This document shows, piece after piece, positions 37,142 to 46,009 of a stretch of DNA of 64,000 nucleotides. Below the pieces are notes generated by a model. That model had not been told where the DNA came from. It made no database searches and was given only the letters and a program-made list of their open reading frames with translations. The position numbers and the translations under genes are program-made. Positions within the stretch are counted from its first letter, which is position 1, and each line of letters opens with the position of its first letter. The stretch spans positions 186,001 through 250,000 of the forward strand of contig NZ_CP018171.1 in NCBI RefSeq assembly GCF_001889605.1, in the 5' to 3' direction. The stretch comes from Aquibium oceanicum. GTDB taxonomy: Bacteria > Pseudomonadota > Alphaproteobacteria > Rhizobiales > Rhizobiaceae.

Positions 37142-38227
37142 TTAACCGACCGCCAGGTTGCGCCCGCTCGCGCGGTCGAAGAGCACCACCTTGTCGGCGT
37201 CCCAGCCGAAGCGGACGACCTCTTCGATGCGCACCTGCTCGCGCGCCGGGACCGTCGCCTTCAGCGTCGTCTCGCCGGCGTGCAGCGTGAGGATCTTTTC
37301 CACGCCGTGGTCCTCGATGTCGTGGACGGTCGCCTCGCCCGGACCGCCGCTCTCGAGCCTGATGTCCTCGGGCCTGATGCCGAAGATCAGCGGCTTTCCC
37401 GCGCTGCCGTTCACCTGTCCGGAGACGCGGCCGCTGACGGGAAATGCCGTCCCCGAGGGTGCCATCACGGCCTGGCCGTCCGCGAGGTCGCCGTCCAGGA
37501 GATTCATGGGCGGAGAGCCGACAGCGCGCGCGACGAAGGTGTTGTGCGGCCGGTTGTAGATTTCGTGCGGCGTGCCGGTCTGCACCAGCCGCCCATTGTT
37601 CAGGACGCCAATCCGGTCGCCCATCGACATCGCCTCGATCTGGTCGTGCGTGACGAACAGGAAGGTCGCGCCGAGTTCCATCTGAAGGTTCTTCAGTTCG
37701 GTCCGCAGCGATTCGCGCAGCTTGGCGTCGAGTGCCGAGAGCGGTTCGTCCATCAGGAAGACGCGCGGCTTGCGCACGATGGCGCGACCGATCGAGACGC
37801 GCTGCATCTCGCCGCCCGACAGCCGGTCGGTCTTGCGGTCGAGCAGGTGCTGGATGCGCAGTGTCTTGGCGACACGCTCCACGCGCGACGCGATCTCGCC
37901 CGCCTCGACGCGTCGGATCTTGGACTTGAGCGGGAATTCCAGGTTCTCGCGCACGGTGTAGCGCGGGTAGAGCGAATACTGCTGCAGCACGAGCGCCACG
38001 TCGCGTTCGGCCGCGCCCCATTCGCCGACGTCGACGCCGTCGATCAGCACCGTGCCCTGCGTCGGCTTGTCCAGCCCCGCCACGATGCGCAGCGTGGTGG
38101 TCTTGCCGGCCCCCGTCTCGCCGAGAAGAACGAAGAACTGTCCGTCCTCGATCTCCAGATCCAGGTTCTTCAGCGCCGACTTGGCGCCGAAGACCTTCGT
38201 GATGTTCCTGAGTTCGATATGCGACAT
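37142..38227 (-). CDS. CUT1 sugar ABC transporter ATPase, second copy
   Basis: 361-residue MalK/UgpC-class ATPase. It has Walker A GETGAGKTT (unlike the common GPSGSGKST), Q-loop LQQYSLYPRYTV, signature LSGGEMQRVSIGRAI, Walker B RVFLMDEPLSALD, H-loop FVTHDQ, and a C-terminal OB-type regulatory region with FGIRPEDIRL. It is the last gene of the transporter operon, two bases after the stop of the first ATPase. Two different ATPases in one CUT1 operon suggest a heterodimeric motor, as in the rhizobial glycerol importer GlpST. The gene converges on the hydroxyacid dehydrogenase with 19 bases between. Confidence 0.92.
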   Translation of the reverse strand: MSHIELRNITKVFGAKSALKNLDLEIEDGQFFVLLGETGAGKTTTLRIVAGLDKPTQGTVLIDGVDVGEWGAAERDVALVLQQYSLYPRYTVRENLEFPLKSKIRRVEAGEIASRVERVAKTLRIQHLLDRKTDRLSGGEMQRVSIGRAIVRKPRVFLMDEPLSALDAKLRESLRTELKNLQMELGATFLFVTHDQIEAMSMGDRIGVLNNGRLVQTGTPHEIYNRPHNTFVARAVGSPPMNLLDGDLADGQAVMAPSGTAFPVSGRVSGQVNGSAGKPLIFGIRPEDIRLESGGPGEATVHDIEDHGVEKILTLHAGETTLKATVPAREQVRIEEVVRFGWDADKVVLFDRASGRNLAVG

Positions 38228-38229
38228 GG

Positions 38230-39333
38230 TCAGAGCCTGATTCCCAGCGACTTGCCGCTGCCGGTGTCGAAGAAGTGCGCTTGCGACGGGTCGATGCGGG
38301 CGTGCACGATCTCGCCGGCACGCGGGACGTATCCCGCGACCGTTCGAGCGCGCAGCATTCCCTCACCGACCTTGAGATCGACGATGTCATGCGACCCCAG
38401 CGGCTCGATGATGTGCGCCTCGACCGGGACGTAGCCAGCCTGCGGCTCGCGCGAAACGAGGACCCCTTCCGGGCGGATACCGAGCGACAGGCCGCCCGAG
38501 CCGTGGCCGTTCAGTTTGCCGAGCAGTTCCCGGGGAAACTCGAAGCCGGAATCGGCCGGATCATAGTGCACCCGAACTGCTCCTTCGCCCTCGGCGACGG
38601 TGGCTTCGGACACGTTCATGACCGGGCTTCCGACGAACTGGGCGACGAAGAGGTTCTCCGGGCGGGTGTAGACCTCGTCGGGTGTTCCGACCTGCTGCAG
38701 CACGCCCTCGTGCATGATGACGATGCGGTCCGCCAGGCTCATCGCCTCCACCTGGTCATGCGTGACGTATACGGTGGTGGAGCCCTGCTTCACGTGCAGG
38801 CGCTTGATCTCGGCGCGCATCTGCTCGCGCAGCTTGGCATCGAGCGCGCCGATCGGCTCGTCCATCAGCATCGCCTTCGGCTTGCGCACCAGCGCGCGGC
38901 CGATGGCGACGCGCTGCATGTCGCCGCCTGACAGCGCCGACGGCTTTCGCTCCAGGAGATCGGTGATGCGCAACACGCGCGCGACCTCGCGCACCGATGT
39001 GTCGATGTCGGCCCGGCTCATCCCCGTGGCCCGCAGCGGGAACGCGATGTTCTCGTAGACGGTCATGTGCGGGTAGAGCGAGAAGGACTGGAACACCATC
39101 GCGATGTCGCGGTCGGAGGCCTTCAGGTGCTGGACCGGCTTGCCGTCGATCAGGATGTCGCCCTCGTCGATCGTCTCCAAGCCGGCGATGGCGCGCAGCG
39201 TCGTGGTCTTGCCGCAGCCGGACTGGCCCAGCATGACGATGAACTCGTTGGCGGCGATCACCAGGTTCATGTCCTTGATGACCTGGACGCTGCCGAACCA
39301 TTTCTGCACGCCGCGAAGCTCGATATGCGTCAT
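38230..39333 (-). CDS. CUT1 sugar ABC transporter ATPase, first copy
   Basis: 367-residue MalK-class ATPase. Walker A is GQSGCGKTT, Q-loop FQSFSLYPHMTV, signature LSGGDMQRVAIGRALV, Walker B AMLMDEPIGALD and H-loop YVTHDQVEAM, with a C-terminal TOBE region (LGIRPEGVLV). It differs from its neighbour throughout, so this is an old duplication rather than a recent one. The ATG at 39333 overlaps the stop of the small membrane protein by four bases. Confidence 0.93.
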   Translation of the reverse strand: MTHIELRGVQKWFGSVQVIKDMNLVIAANEFIVMLGQSGCGKTTTLRAIAGLETIDEGDILIDGKPVQHLKASDRDIAMVFQSFSLYPHMTVYENIAFPLRATGMSRADIDTSVREVARVLRITDLLERKPSALSGGDMQRVAIGRALVRKPKAMLMDEPIGALDAKLREQMRAEIKRLHVKQGSTTVYVTHDQVEAMSLADRIVIMHEGVLQQVGTPDEVYTRPENLFVAQFVGSPVMNVSEATVAEGEGAVRVHYDPADSGFEFPRELLGKLNGHGSGGLSLGIRPEGVLVSREPQAGYVPVEAHIIEPLGSHDIVDLKVGEGMLRARTVAGYVPRAGEIVHARIDPSQAHFFDTGSGKSLGIRL

Positions 39334-39587
39334 GTGCGTGCCCTGGCCTTGCCGTCGTGATGGTCGGAGACATCGAACACGTCGTCCTCGACGTCTTCCT
39401 CGGTCCCGATGGAGCCGGGGCCGATATGCGAGGTGATGAGGAAGCAGACCAGTCCGACGAGGATGATCGTCACCCCGTAGCGATGCAGGAAGAAGTTCCA
39501 CGGCTGGCACAACGCCACGATGCCGAAGATCATCAGCCACATCGAGCCGGGCTCGAGATAGCGCTGGTTCATCTCGCGAAAACTCAT
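39330..39587 (-). CDS. Small two-helix membrane protein of the ABC operon
   Basis: 85-residue protein with two predicted membrane helices (about residues 15-35, MWLMIFGIVALCQPWNFFL, and about 39-56, GVTIILVGLVCFLITSHIG) and a very acidic tail (GTEEDVEDDVFDVSD). It sits between permease and ATPase, overlapping both neighbours by four bases, so it is made with the transporter. The glycerol ABC operon of Rhizobium also has a small membrane protein next to its two ATPases, although the sequences do not look the same. I do not recognise the family; a transporter accessory subunit is an inference. Confidence 0.72.
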   Translation of the reverse strand: MSFREMNQRYLEPGSMWLMIFGIVALCQPWNFFLHRYGVTIILVGLVCFLITSHIGPGSIGTEEDVEDDVFDVSDHHDGKARART

Positions 39588-40543
39588 TTGCGGATCGCTC
39601 CGAAGCTCATGCCTCTCAGGAGGTGATTGCGCAGGAGGAAGGTGAAGATGGCCACCGGAATCAGGAACAGGAAGGTTCCGGCCGCGATCACCGTCCAGTC
39701 GGGAAGTCCCGACCCCACCTGGCTCGGAATGAAGGGCGGCGCGGTCTGCGCGTCGCGGCGCGTCATGATCAGCGCGAAGGCATATTCGTTCCACGCGATC
39801 AGGAAGCAGAACACCGCGGTAGCGGCGATGCCGGTCGCGGCTTCCGGAAGTACGATCTTGAAGAAGGCTTCCATGCGCGTGTAGCCGTCGACGAGCGCCG
39901 CCTCCTCGTATTCCTTCGGAATCTCGTCGATGAAACCCTTCATCAGCCAGACGGAGAAGGACAGGTTGAACGCGGTGTAGAGGATGATCAGCCCGAGATG
40001 CGTGTCGTTCAACCCGAACCAGCGGTACATCAGGAACATCGGGATCGCCACCACCACGGGCGGCAGCATGCGTGTCGACAGGATGAAGAACAGCCAGTCC
40101 TGTTCGCCCGCGACCTTGAAGCGCGAGAAGCCGTAGGCCGTCAGCGTGCCCATGCCGACCGCCAGAACGGTCGAACTGATCGCCACGATCAGCGAATTCA
40201 TGAAGCGGCTGGGATAGCCGGAGAGCTGCACGTTGCCCTGGCCGTCACGCACGATCTTTTCGCCACCGTCGAAGACGAGGCGTTCCCACCACGGCGCTTC
40301 CGCATACTCCTCCGCCGTCGGCTGCTCGCGCAGCTGCGAGCGGCGCAGGAACAGCTTCACGAAGGGCGAGATCTCCGGCTCGAAGACGACCGTCGGCGGG
40401 ATCGTCGTGGCGAGGTTGCGCGGCTTGAAGGCCGTCGCAGTGATCCAGTAGATCGGCGCCAGGAAAATGATCGTGATGACCAGGACGGCGACGACCGCCA
40501 TCCGGTTGAGCGCGACCTCGGAGCTTGTCTTGACGGCAGCCAC
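39584..40543 (-). CDS. CUT1 sugar ABC transporter permease (MalG-like)
   Basis: 319-residue permease. The cytoplasmic EAA loop is EYEEAALVDGYTRMEAFFKIVLP, contacting the ATPases. The loop after the first helix is unusually long, about 75 residues (roughly 38-112, including EISPFVKLFLRRSQ and YAEAPWWERLVFDGG), compared with most MalG-type subunits. About six helices are predicted. It starts at 40543, one base after the stop of the other permease gene region. Confidence 0.92.
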   Translation of the reverse strand: MAAVKTSSEVALNRMAVVAVLVITIIFLAPIYWITATAFKPRNLATTIPPTVVFEPEISPFVKLFLRRSQLREQPTAEEYAEAPWWERLVFDGGEKIVRDGQGNVQLSGYPSRFMNSLIVAISSTVLAVGMGTLTAYGFSRFKVAGEQDWLFFILSTRMLPPVVVAIPMFLMYRWFGLNDTHLGLIILYTAFNLSFSVWLMKGFIDEIPKEYEEAALVDGYTRMEAFFKIVLPEAATGIAATAVFCFLIAWNEYAFALIMTRRDAQTAPPFIPSQVGSGLPDWTVIAAGTFLFLIPVAIFTFLLRNHLLRGMSFGAIRK

Positions 40544-40544
40544 C

Positions 40545-41450
40545 TTAGCGCTCCTTCACCTTGTTCAGGTACTTGACGTAGATGTTGGTGATGCCGACCA
40601 CCATGATGAGCATGATGTAGGCGAGCGCGCTGGACATGCCGGTCTGCCACTCCTGGAACGCCATCTTGTAGAGGCGGATCGAGATCAGCTCGGCGTTCGG
40701 CTGGCTGGTGAGGATGAAGGCGAGATCGAAAGTCTTGAACGCCTCCATGGTGCGGAAGATGATCGCGATCATCAGGATCGGCGCCACCAGCGGCAGCGTG
40801 ATGCGGAAGAAGGTGTAGAAGGTCCCCGCGCGGTCGATCGCGGCGGCCTCGTAGAGGTGCTTCGGCACCGCCGACAGGCCGGCCAGCGACAGCAGCATCA
40901 CGAAGGGCGACCACATCCAGATGTCGGTAATGGCCACCGCGTAGAGCGCCATGTCGGGATCGGACAGCCATTCGAAGCGGCCGAGCCCGAGCGCATAGTT
41001 GATGATGCCGAAGGACGGATCGTAGAGCAGCTTCCAGAACAGACCGACCACCGCCATCGACAACATCATCGGCAGCAGGAGAAGCGTCGTGATCAGTCCC
41101 TTGAAAGGTATGGTGCGGTTGAGCAGCATCGCCACGCCGAAGCCGACCACCACCTGGCCGGTCACCGAGACGATGACGTATTTCGCCGTGATGGCGAAGT
41201 TTGACCAGATGAACGGGTCGTTCAGCAGCGCCCGGTAGTTCGCCAGTCCGACGAAGTTTGCAGGCGCATTGGTCGAGGCGCGGAAATCCGTGAAGGAGTA
41301 GCCGAGCGAATAGAGCAGCGGAAAGATGTTGAAGACGATCAGGAACACGATCGTCGGAATGATGAAGGCATTGCGGATCGTCAGATCGCTCCATCCGCGG
41401 CGCGCTGCGCGCGATTGGGGATCCAGCGTTGTCATCGCCAAGGTGGCCAA
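40545..41450 (-). CDS. CUT1 sugar ABC transporter permease (MalF-like)
   Basis: 301-residue permease with about six helices and an EAA loop LYEAAAIDRAGTFYTFFRITLP. The N-terminal NAFIIPTIVFLIVFNIFPLLYSLGYSF is typical. I start it at the TTG read from 41450 because GGAGAGGAG lies eight bases before it; the alternative ATG at 41435 has no ribosome site. It partners the permease at 39584. A strong terminator lies just upstream, separating it from the binding-protein gene. Confidence 0.9.
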   Translation of the reverse strand: MATLAMTTLDPQSRAARRGWSDLTIRNAFIIPTIVFLIVFNIFPLLYSLGYSFTDFRASTNAPANFVGLANYRALLNDPFIWSNFAITAKYVIVSVTGQVVVGFGVAMLLNRTIPFKGLITTLLLLPMMLSMAVVGLFWKLLYDPSFGIINYALGLGRFEWLSDPDMALYAVAITDIWMWSPFVMLLSLAGLSAVPKHLYEAAAIDRAGTFYTFFRITLPLVAPILMIAIIFRTMEAFKTFDLAFILTSQPNAELISIRLYKMAFQEWQTGMSSALAYIMLIMVVGITNIYVKYLNKVKER

Positions 41451-41495
41451 ACCCTGCTCCTCTCCAGAGTTCGAACGCGGAACCGGCCCGCGAAG

Positions 41496-41526
41496 AAAAA
41501 AACGGGGGCGGCAAGAGACCGCCCCC
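41496..41526 (-). terminator. Rho-independent terminator between binding protein and permease genes
   Basis: Read on the minus strand: GGGGGCGG (41526-41519), seven-base loop, CCGCCCCC (41511-41504), then a G/C pair and seven T's (41502-41496). It follows the binding-protein stop by 13 bases and precedes the permease start, so only read-through transcripts reach the membrane subunits. Confidence 0.85.
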
Positions 41527-41539
41527 TGATGTCGGATGC

Positions 41540-42853
41540 CTACTGCTTGTAGCGGTCGTACTTCTCGAAAGTCGCCTTCCAGTCGGCGGCGAGCGCGTCC
41601 AGCGCCTCCTTGGCGGAGCCTTCGCCGGCCGTGACGTACGGATAGATCCGCTGGTTCATCTGGATCAGCAGTTCGGCGTATTCCGGCGTCGCCCAGAAGT
41701 CCTTCACCTTGAACATGGTCTCGTAGAAGGCCTTGTTATACGGTGTTGCATTCTGGAACTCGTCCGATTCCAGGACGGCCGCGCTTGCGGTGTACCCGCC
41801 GAGTTCGGCCCAGCGCTTCTGGGTCTCGTCCTTGATGAACCATTCCAGGAACTTCATCGCCTCTTCCTGATTCTCGGAATAGGAGATGACGGAAATGCCC
41901 TGCCCGCCGAGTGCAGCGAACTGCGCGCCGCCCGGACCGGCCGGATTGGCGAAGAAGCCGGTGCTCTTGGCGTTGGGGTTCGACGCCTCGTTCACCAGCG
42001 CGGGGAAGAAGGCGAAGTAGTTCATGCTCATCGCCGCCAGGTTCTCGGTGATCGCCTGGTTGTTCTCGACGAAGAAGGTCTTGGCCCATCCCGGAGGCGT
42101 GAAGCCGTAGAGCTCGCGATACATCTCGAGCGCCTTGACGTTCTCTTCCGAATTGATGATGCCGTCGACCTCGTAGGTCTCGTAGTTCCCCAGCTCACCG
42201 CCATAGGAGAAGATCGCGTTCTCGACGCCCATGACGAGGCCGTCATAGGAGTTGTCGGTGTAGATCGCGATGCCGTAGCGGTTCTCGTCGGGGCGGTGGA
42301 AGAACTCGGCGATGTCGCGCATCTCGGCCCAGGTCTTCGGCGGAGCGAGATCGTAGCCGTACTTGGCCTTGAACGCCTCCATCTCCTTGGGGTCCTCGAA
42401 CCAGTCCTTGCGGTAGGACCAGCCCACCGCATCGCCCTCAGCGGGAATGGACCAGTACTTGCCGGAGTTGGACGGATACTCGGCGTAGTATTTCACCGTC
42501 GCCGGGGCCATGACTTCCCCCAGATTGTGCTTGGTGAAGAACTCGGTCAGATCGACATAGTGACCTGCTTCCGAGGCGGCGCCGAGCCACTGCGAATCGC
42601 CGACGACCATATCGTAGGCGGAGCCGCGGGCGTTCAGCTCGGTGAAGGTCTTGGTCTGGAAATCCTGCCATGGCGTCGTCTCGACCGTGACGCGGACGCC
42701 CGTCTCGGCTTCGTATTCGTTGACGAGTTCCTGCAGGTAGTTCGCGGGATCCCATTCGGCCCAGAAGATCGTAAGTTCCTGGGCGAATGCGGACGTCGAA
42801 TAGGCAAGCGAAGCTGCTAAACCGGCCACCAAGCCGGCGACTTTAATGCGCAT
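41540..42853 (-). CDS. Extracellular substrate-binding protein of CUT1 ABC transporter
   Basis: 437-residue binding protein with a clear signal peptide (MRIKVAGLVAGLAASLAYS, cleavage after AFAQ). The mature start ELTIFWAEWDPANYLQELV and PWQDFQTKTFTELNARGSAYD are of the MalE/family-1 solute-binding type. It delivers an unknown sugar, polyol or glycerol-like substrate to the two permeases and two ATPases encoded downstream. The ATG at 42853 has GGGAGG eight bases upstream. It is preceded by a TGGT-N3-ACCA operator, so it is probably induced along with the catabolic genes at 29-37 kb. Confidence 0.92.
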   Translation of the reverse strand: MRIKVAGLVAGLAASLAYSTSAFAQELTIFWAEWDPANYLQELVNEYEAETGVRVTVETTPWQDFQTKTFTELNARGSAYDMVVGDSQWLGAASEAGHYVDLTEFFTKHNLGEVMAPATVKYYAEYPSNSGKYWSIPAEGDAVGWSYRKDWFEDPKEMEAFKAKYGYDLAPPKTWAEMRDIAEFFHRPDENRYGIAIYTDNSYDGLVMGVENAIFSYGGELGNYETYEVDGIINSEENVKALEMYRELYGFTPPGWAKTFFVENNQAITENLAAMSMNYFAFFPALVNEASNPNAKSTGFFANPAGPGGAQFAALGGQGISVISYSENQEEAMKFLEWFIKDETQKRWAELGGYTASAAVLESDEFQNATPYNKAFYETMFKVKDFWATPEYAELLIQMNQRIYPYVTAGEGSAKEALDALAADWKATFEKYDRYKQ

Positions 42854-43181
42854 AATGTTTTCCTCCCATCTATGCACCTACCGTCGCGAAGTGCCTGCGC
42901 GACGCGCCGGCACGGGTAGTTCCTTGTAGCATCTGCGTCGGAAGGGGTTCTCCTCCGCCCCTCCATCCGCTCACTCGAGAGCCCTGCTCCCCGGCAGACA
43001 GATACCCATCTGGTATTACCAACCCACGGGACCGTCAAGACCCTTATCGGGAAGCGAGCTCCTTCACCGGCACCGCTCAACTCCCTCCTTTCATTACATT
43101 CAACCGATTTACCGTATTCGGCTAAAAGAGCATTTTCTTTTTGGGCGCCCGGCTGTGCGGGCACCAGTCTCCGTAACTGGT
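42854..43181. promoter_or_regulatory. Control region of the ABC transporter operon
   Basis: 328 bases without a gene between the binding-protein start and the TetR stop. It contains a TGGT-N3-ACCA operator (43011-43021) and, upstream on the minus strand, a TTGACG (43033-43038). A second such palindrome crosses the right-hand border at the TetR stop codon. A hairpin (GCCCG..CGGGC, about 43147-43163) lacks a T run and is not a convincing terminator. Confidence 0.55.
43011..43021. promoter_or_regulatory. TGGT-N3-ACCA operator 3
   Basis: TGGTATTACCA in the context TCTGGTATTACCAA, the same as operator 1. On the minus strand it follows TTGACG by 11 bases and lies about 160 bases before the binding-protein start, so it overlaps a likely promoter. 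Confidence 0.68.
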
Positions 43182-43188
43182 CTAACCA
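43178..43188. promoter_or_regulatory. TGGT-N3-ACCA operator 4 (at TetR stop)
   Basis: TGGTCTAACCA, extended to CTGGTCTAACCAG; it includes the TAG stop of the TetR gene. It lies 157 bases upstream of operator 3 (start to start about 167), so DNA looping between the two is conceivable. Confidence 0.5.
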
Positions 43189-43850
43189 GATTCCGCGCCG
43201 CCCAACCCGGTTTCCAGGCCCGCCCGGTCCTTCAGGACAGAGCGCACCAGCGCGCCCGCAGCCCACAGCGCCACTGCCTGCGTGCGCTCCGCGTCGAGCC
43301 CCCAGATGTCCTTCAGCACCACCAGCGCCTCTACCCCGAAGACGAGGGAAAGCGCCTGCGCAAGCCGGCGAAACTCGTCCTTGGGGATCGTCCCGCGCAG
43401 CGGCCGCAAGGCATCCTCCAGGAGGTCGATGCGATGGCCGCGCGTGAACTGCGCCTCGTCACCCAGCGATCCCGATTGGCGCTTCGCCCACTGTTCCAGC
43501 GACAGCTTCAGCGCCGCCTTGAACGTGGCCTCGAAGTCGTCCATGCGCGGCAGCGAGGTGCGGAAGAGGTCTTCGACGCGAGCGCCGACGTCGGTGGCCG
43601 AACTCTCCCACTCCAGGATTGGCCCCAGCGCCTCGTCCACGACGGCGTGGACCAGGGCGGACTGGCTCGGGAAATAGCGATAGGCGGTCGCCCGCGAGAC
43701 TTCCGCCGCTTCGGCGACTTCGCTGACCGAGGGCGTCACCCCCGACTGCATCAGCCGCGTGGCCGTCTCAAGCATCAGCCGACGGGTCCGCGCGCGGGGC
43801 CCGCGCTCCAGATCGCTTTCCTGATCGATCGATTGACGTGAGACATCCAT
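43182..43850 (-). CDS. TetR-family regulator
   Basis: 222-residue TetR regulator. The helix-turn-helix is at about residues 22-70 (ARTRRLMLETATRLMQSG, PSVSEVAEAAEVSRATAYRYF, PSQSALVHAVVDEAL). The C-terminal ligand domain has no recognisable specificity. It is divergent from the Tm-1-like gene with a 16-base palindrome (43858-43873) between their starts, so it probably represses itself and that operon. The ATG at 43850 is taken; an upstream start at 43874 would read through the palindrome. Confidence 0.86.
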   Translation of the reverse strand: MDVSRQSIDQESDLERGPRARTRRLMLETATRLMQSGVTPSVSEVAEAAEVSRATAYRYFPSQSALVHAVVDEALGPILEWESSATDVGARVEDLFRTSLPRMDDFEATFKAALKLSLEQWAKRQSGSLGDEAQFTRGHRIDLLEDALRPLRGTIPKDEFRRLAQALSLVFGVEALVVLKDIWGLDAERTQAVALWAAGALVRSVLKDRAGLETGLGGAESG

Positions 43851-43857
43851 GTCAATA

Positions 43858-43873
43858 TGATACTCGCGTCTCA
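43858..43873. promoter_or_regulatory. TetR-style palindromic operator
   Basis: TGATACTCGCGTCTCA is symmetric at TGAnACnCGnGTnTCA (12 of 16 positions). It lies 7 bases upstream of the TetR ATG and about 70 bases before the Tm-1-like ATG. An additional inverted repeat, CGTGAGAC (43837-43844) and GTCTCACG (43868-43875), shares its right half. Confidence 0.6.
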
Positions 43874-43942
43874 CGGAAACGCAATGGCCGTTTCGCGCAC
43901 CGCCACGGGAGGTTGCGGGCCGAAAGTGCGGCGGGAGGATTG

Positions 43943-45139
43943 ATGAAACGCGTCTACGTGGTCGGCACCGCCGACACGAAGGGGGAAGAACTCGACTACC
44001 TCGCCGGCCTCATCGAGGCCGCGGGCGCCGTCGCAACGCGCGTCGACGTTGGAACGCGCGAAGCGAAAACCCGCGCGGACATCTCGCCCGACCAGATCGC
44101 CGCATTCCATCCGGAAGGCGCCGGCACCGTGCTCGGACTGGACGATCGCGGTCAGGCGGTCGCGGCCATGGGCAAGGCCTTCGCCGCCTTCATCCGGTCG
44201 CGCGACGACATTGCCGGCATCGTCGGCATCGGCGGCGGCGGCGGCACCTCCATCATCACCGCCGGGATGAGGGAACTCCCCTACGGCATCCCCAAGCTGA
44301 TGGTCTCGACGCTCGCGTCCGGCGACACCGCGCCCTATGTCGACATTTCCGACATCGTCATGATGCCATCGGTGACCGACCTTGCCGGTCTCAACGGCCT
44401 GAGCCGCGTCATCCTCCACAACGCCGCGCAGGCGATCGCCGGGATGGCGCTGAAGCCGGCGGAGGTTGCGGGCGGAAAGCCTTCCCTCGGGCTGACGATG
44501 TTCGGCGTCACCACCACCTGCGTCATGGCGCTCTCCGACATCCTGCGCGACCGCTACGACTGCATGGTCTTCCACGCCACCGGCACCGGCGGTCGGACGA
44601 TGGAAAAGCTCGCCGACAGCGGCATGCTGTCCGGCATCCTCGACATCACCACCACCGAGGTCTGCGACCTGCTCTTCAGCGGCGTTCTGCCGGCGACCGA
44701 GGACCGCTTCGGGGCGGTCGCTCGCACGAAGCTGCCCTATGTCGGCTCCGTCGGCGCGCTCGACATGGTGAACTTCTGGGCGGTCGACACGGTGCCGGAG
44801 AAATTCCGGGACCGGAACCTCTACCGCCATAATCCGAACGTCACGCTGATGCGGACCACCGCGGACGAGTGCCGCGCCATCGGCACGTGGATCGCGGAGA
44901 GGCTGAACGCCTGTTCCGGACCGGTGCGTTTCCTCATCCCCGAGAAGGGCGTCTCGGCGCTCGACATCGAGGGTGGCGCCTTCTTCGATCCGGAGGCCGA
45001 CGCGGCGCTCTTCGAGGCGATCGAAGGGACGCTCGACCAGACCCCGGAGCGGCGGCTCGTCCGGTTGCCCCTCCATATCAACGATCCGGCCTTCGCCCGT
45101 GCCGCGGCCGACGCCTTCCTTGAAATCGCACGACGCTGA
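43943..45139 (+). CDS. Tm-1-like (UPF0261) protein
   Basis: 398-residue protein of the Tm-1/UPF0261 family, whose plant member binds a viral replicase and which has an ATP-binding-like N-terminal fold. Visible landmarks are [49 protein letters not shown] and [18 protein letters not shown]. The bacterial function is unknown, but it is regularly found beside the PEP-hydrolase-like TIM barrel as here; some plant proteins fuse the two. The ATG at 43943 has GGGAGGA six bases upstream. It starts a three-gene operon. Confidence 0.88.
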   Translation: MKRVYVVGTADTKGEELDYLAGLIEAAGAVATRVDVGTREAKTRADISPDQIAAFHPEGAGTVLGLDDRGQAVAAMGKAFAAFIRSRDDIAGIVGIGGGGGTSIITAGMRELPYGIPKLMVSTLASGDTAPYVDISDIVMMPSVTDLAGLNGLSRVILHNAAQAIAGMALKPAEVAGGKPSLGLTMFGVTTTCVMALSDILRDRYDCMVFHATGTGGRTMEKLADSGMLSGILDITTTEVCDLLFSGVLPATEDRFGAVARTKLPYVGSVGALDMVNFWAVDTVPEKFRDRNLYRHNPNVTLMRTTADECRAIGTWIAERLNACSGPVRFLIPEKGVSALDIEGGAFFDPEADAALFEAIEGTLDQTPERRLVRLPLHINDPAFARAAADAFLEIARR

Positions 45140-45146
45140 GGAGCCC

Positions 45147-45986
45147 ATGGCCGGCATTCCACGCAAGACGATCCTCGAAAAGTTCCGCGGCATGATCGCC
45201 GAAGGCCGTCCCATCGTCGGCGGCGGCGCAGGCACCGGCCTGTCGGCCAAGTCGGAAGAAGCCGGCGGCATCGACCTGATCATCATCTACAATTCCGGCC
45301 GCTACCGCATGGCGGGCCGCGGCTCGGCGGCGGGGCTGCTCGCCTACGGAAACGCCAACGAGATCGTCAAGGAGATGGCGGTCGAGGTGCTGCCGGTGGT
45401 GAAGAACACGCCAGTGCTGGCCGGGGTCAACGGCACCGATCCCTTCGTCCTGATGCCGCGCGTCCTGGCGGAGCTGAAGGATATGGGCTTTTCCGGAGTG
45501 CAGAACTTTCCCACCATCGGCCTCTTCGACGGCACCATGCGCCAGAGTTTCGAGGAGACCGGCATGGGCTATTCGCTCGAGGTCGACATGATCGCCGCCG
45601 CGCATGAACTCGACCTGCTCACCACGCCCTACGTGTTCAACCCGGAAGAGGCCGTGGCGATGACGCGCGCCGGCGCCGACATCATCGTGGCCCACATGGG
45701 CGTCACGACCGGCGGCTCGATCGGCGCGACCTCGGCCAAGACGCTCGACCAGTGCGTGACCGAGATCGACGCCATCGCGGACGCGGCGATGGGTGAGCGC
45801 GACGACGTCATCGTGCTTTGCCACGGCGGCCCGATCAGCATGCCGTCCGATGCACGGCACGTGCTTGCCAACTGCCGAATTTGCCACGGTTTCTTTGGCG
45901 CAAGCTCCATGGAGCGCCTACCAGCCGAGAAGGCGATCCGCGAGCAGACTGCCGAATTCAAGAACCTGCCGCTGCGCAGGGTCTGA
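45147..45986 (+). CDS. Phosphoenolpyruvate-hydrolase-like TIM barrel protein
   Basis: 279-residue protein of the PEP hydrolase/isocitrate lyase-like TIM-barrel family. [58 protein letters not shown] and [16 protein letters not shown] are family landmarks. The presumed reaction acts on a carboxylate with C-C or P-O bond cleavage; no exact substrate is known. It begins seven bases after the Tm-1-like stop with GAGGAG as ribosome site. It has a cysteine cluster ([10 protein letters not shown]) near the C-terminus. Confidence 0.87.
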   Translation: MAGIPRKTILEKFRGMIAEGRPIVGGGAGTGLSAKSEEAGGIDLIIIYNSGRYRMAGRGSAAGLLAYGNANEIVKEMAVEVLPVVKNTPVLAGVNGTDPFVLMPRVLAELKDMGFSGVQNFPTIGLFDGTMRQSFEETGMGYSLEVDMIAAAHELDLLTTPYVFNPEEAVAMTRAGADIIVAHMGVTTGGSIGATSAKTLDQCVTEIDAIADAAMGERDDVIVLCHGGPISMPSDARHVLANCRICHGFFGASSMERLPAEKAIREQTAEFKNLPLRRV

Positions 45987-46009
45987 TCCATCAAACGGGA
46001 GGAAAGCCG

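Noticed and set aside
43147-43163. Rho-independent terminator after the TetR gene
   Set aside because: The GCCCG/CGGGC hairpin has no T run in either direction.
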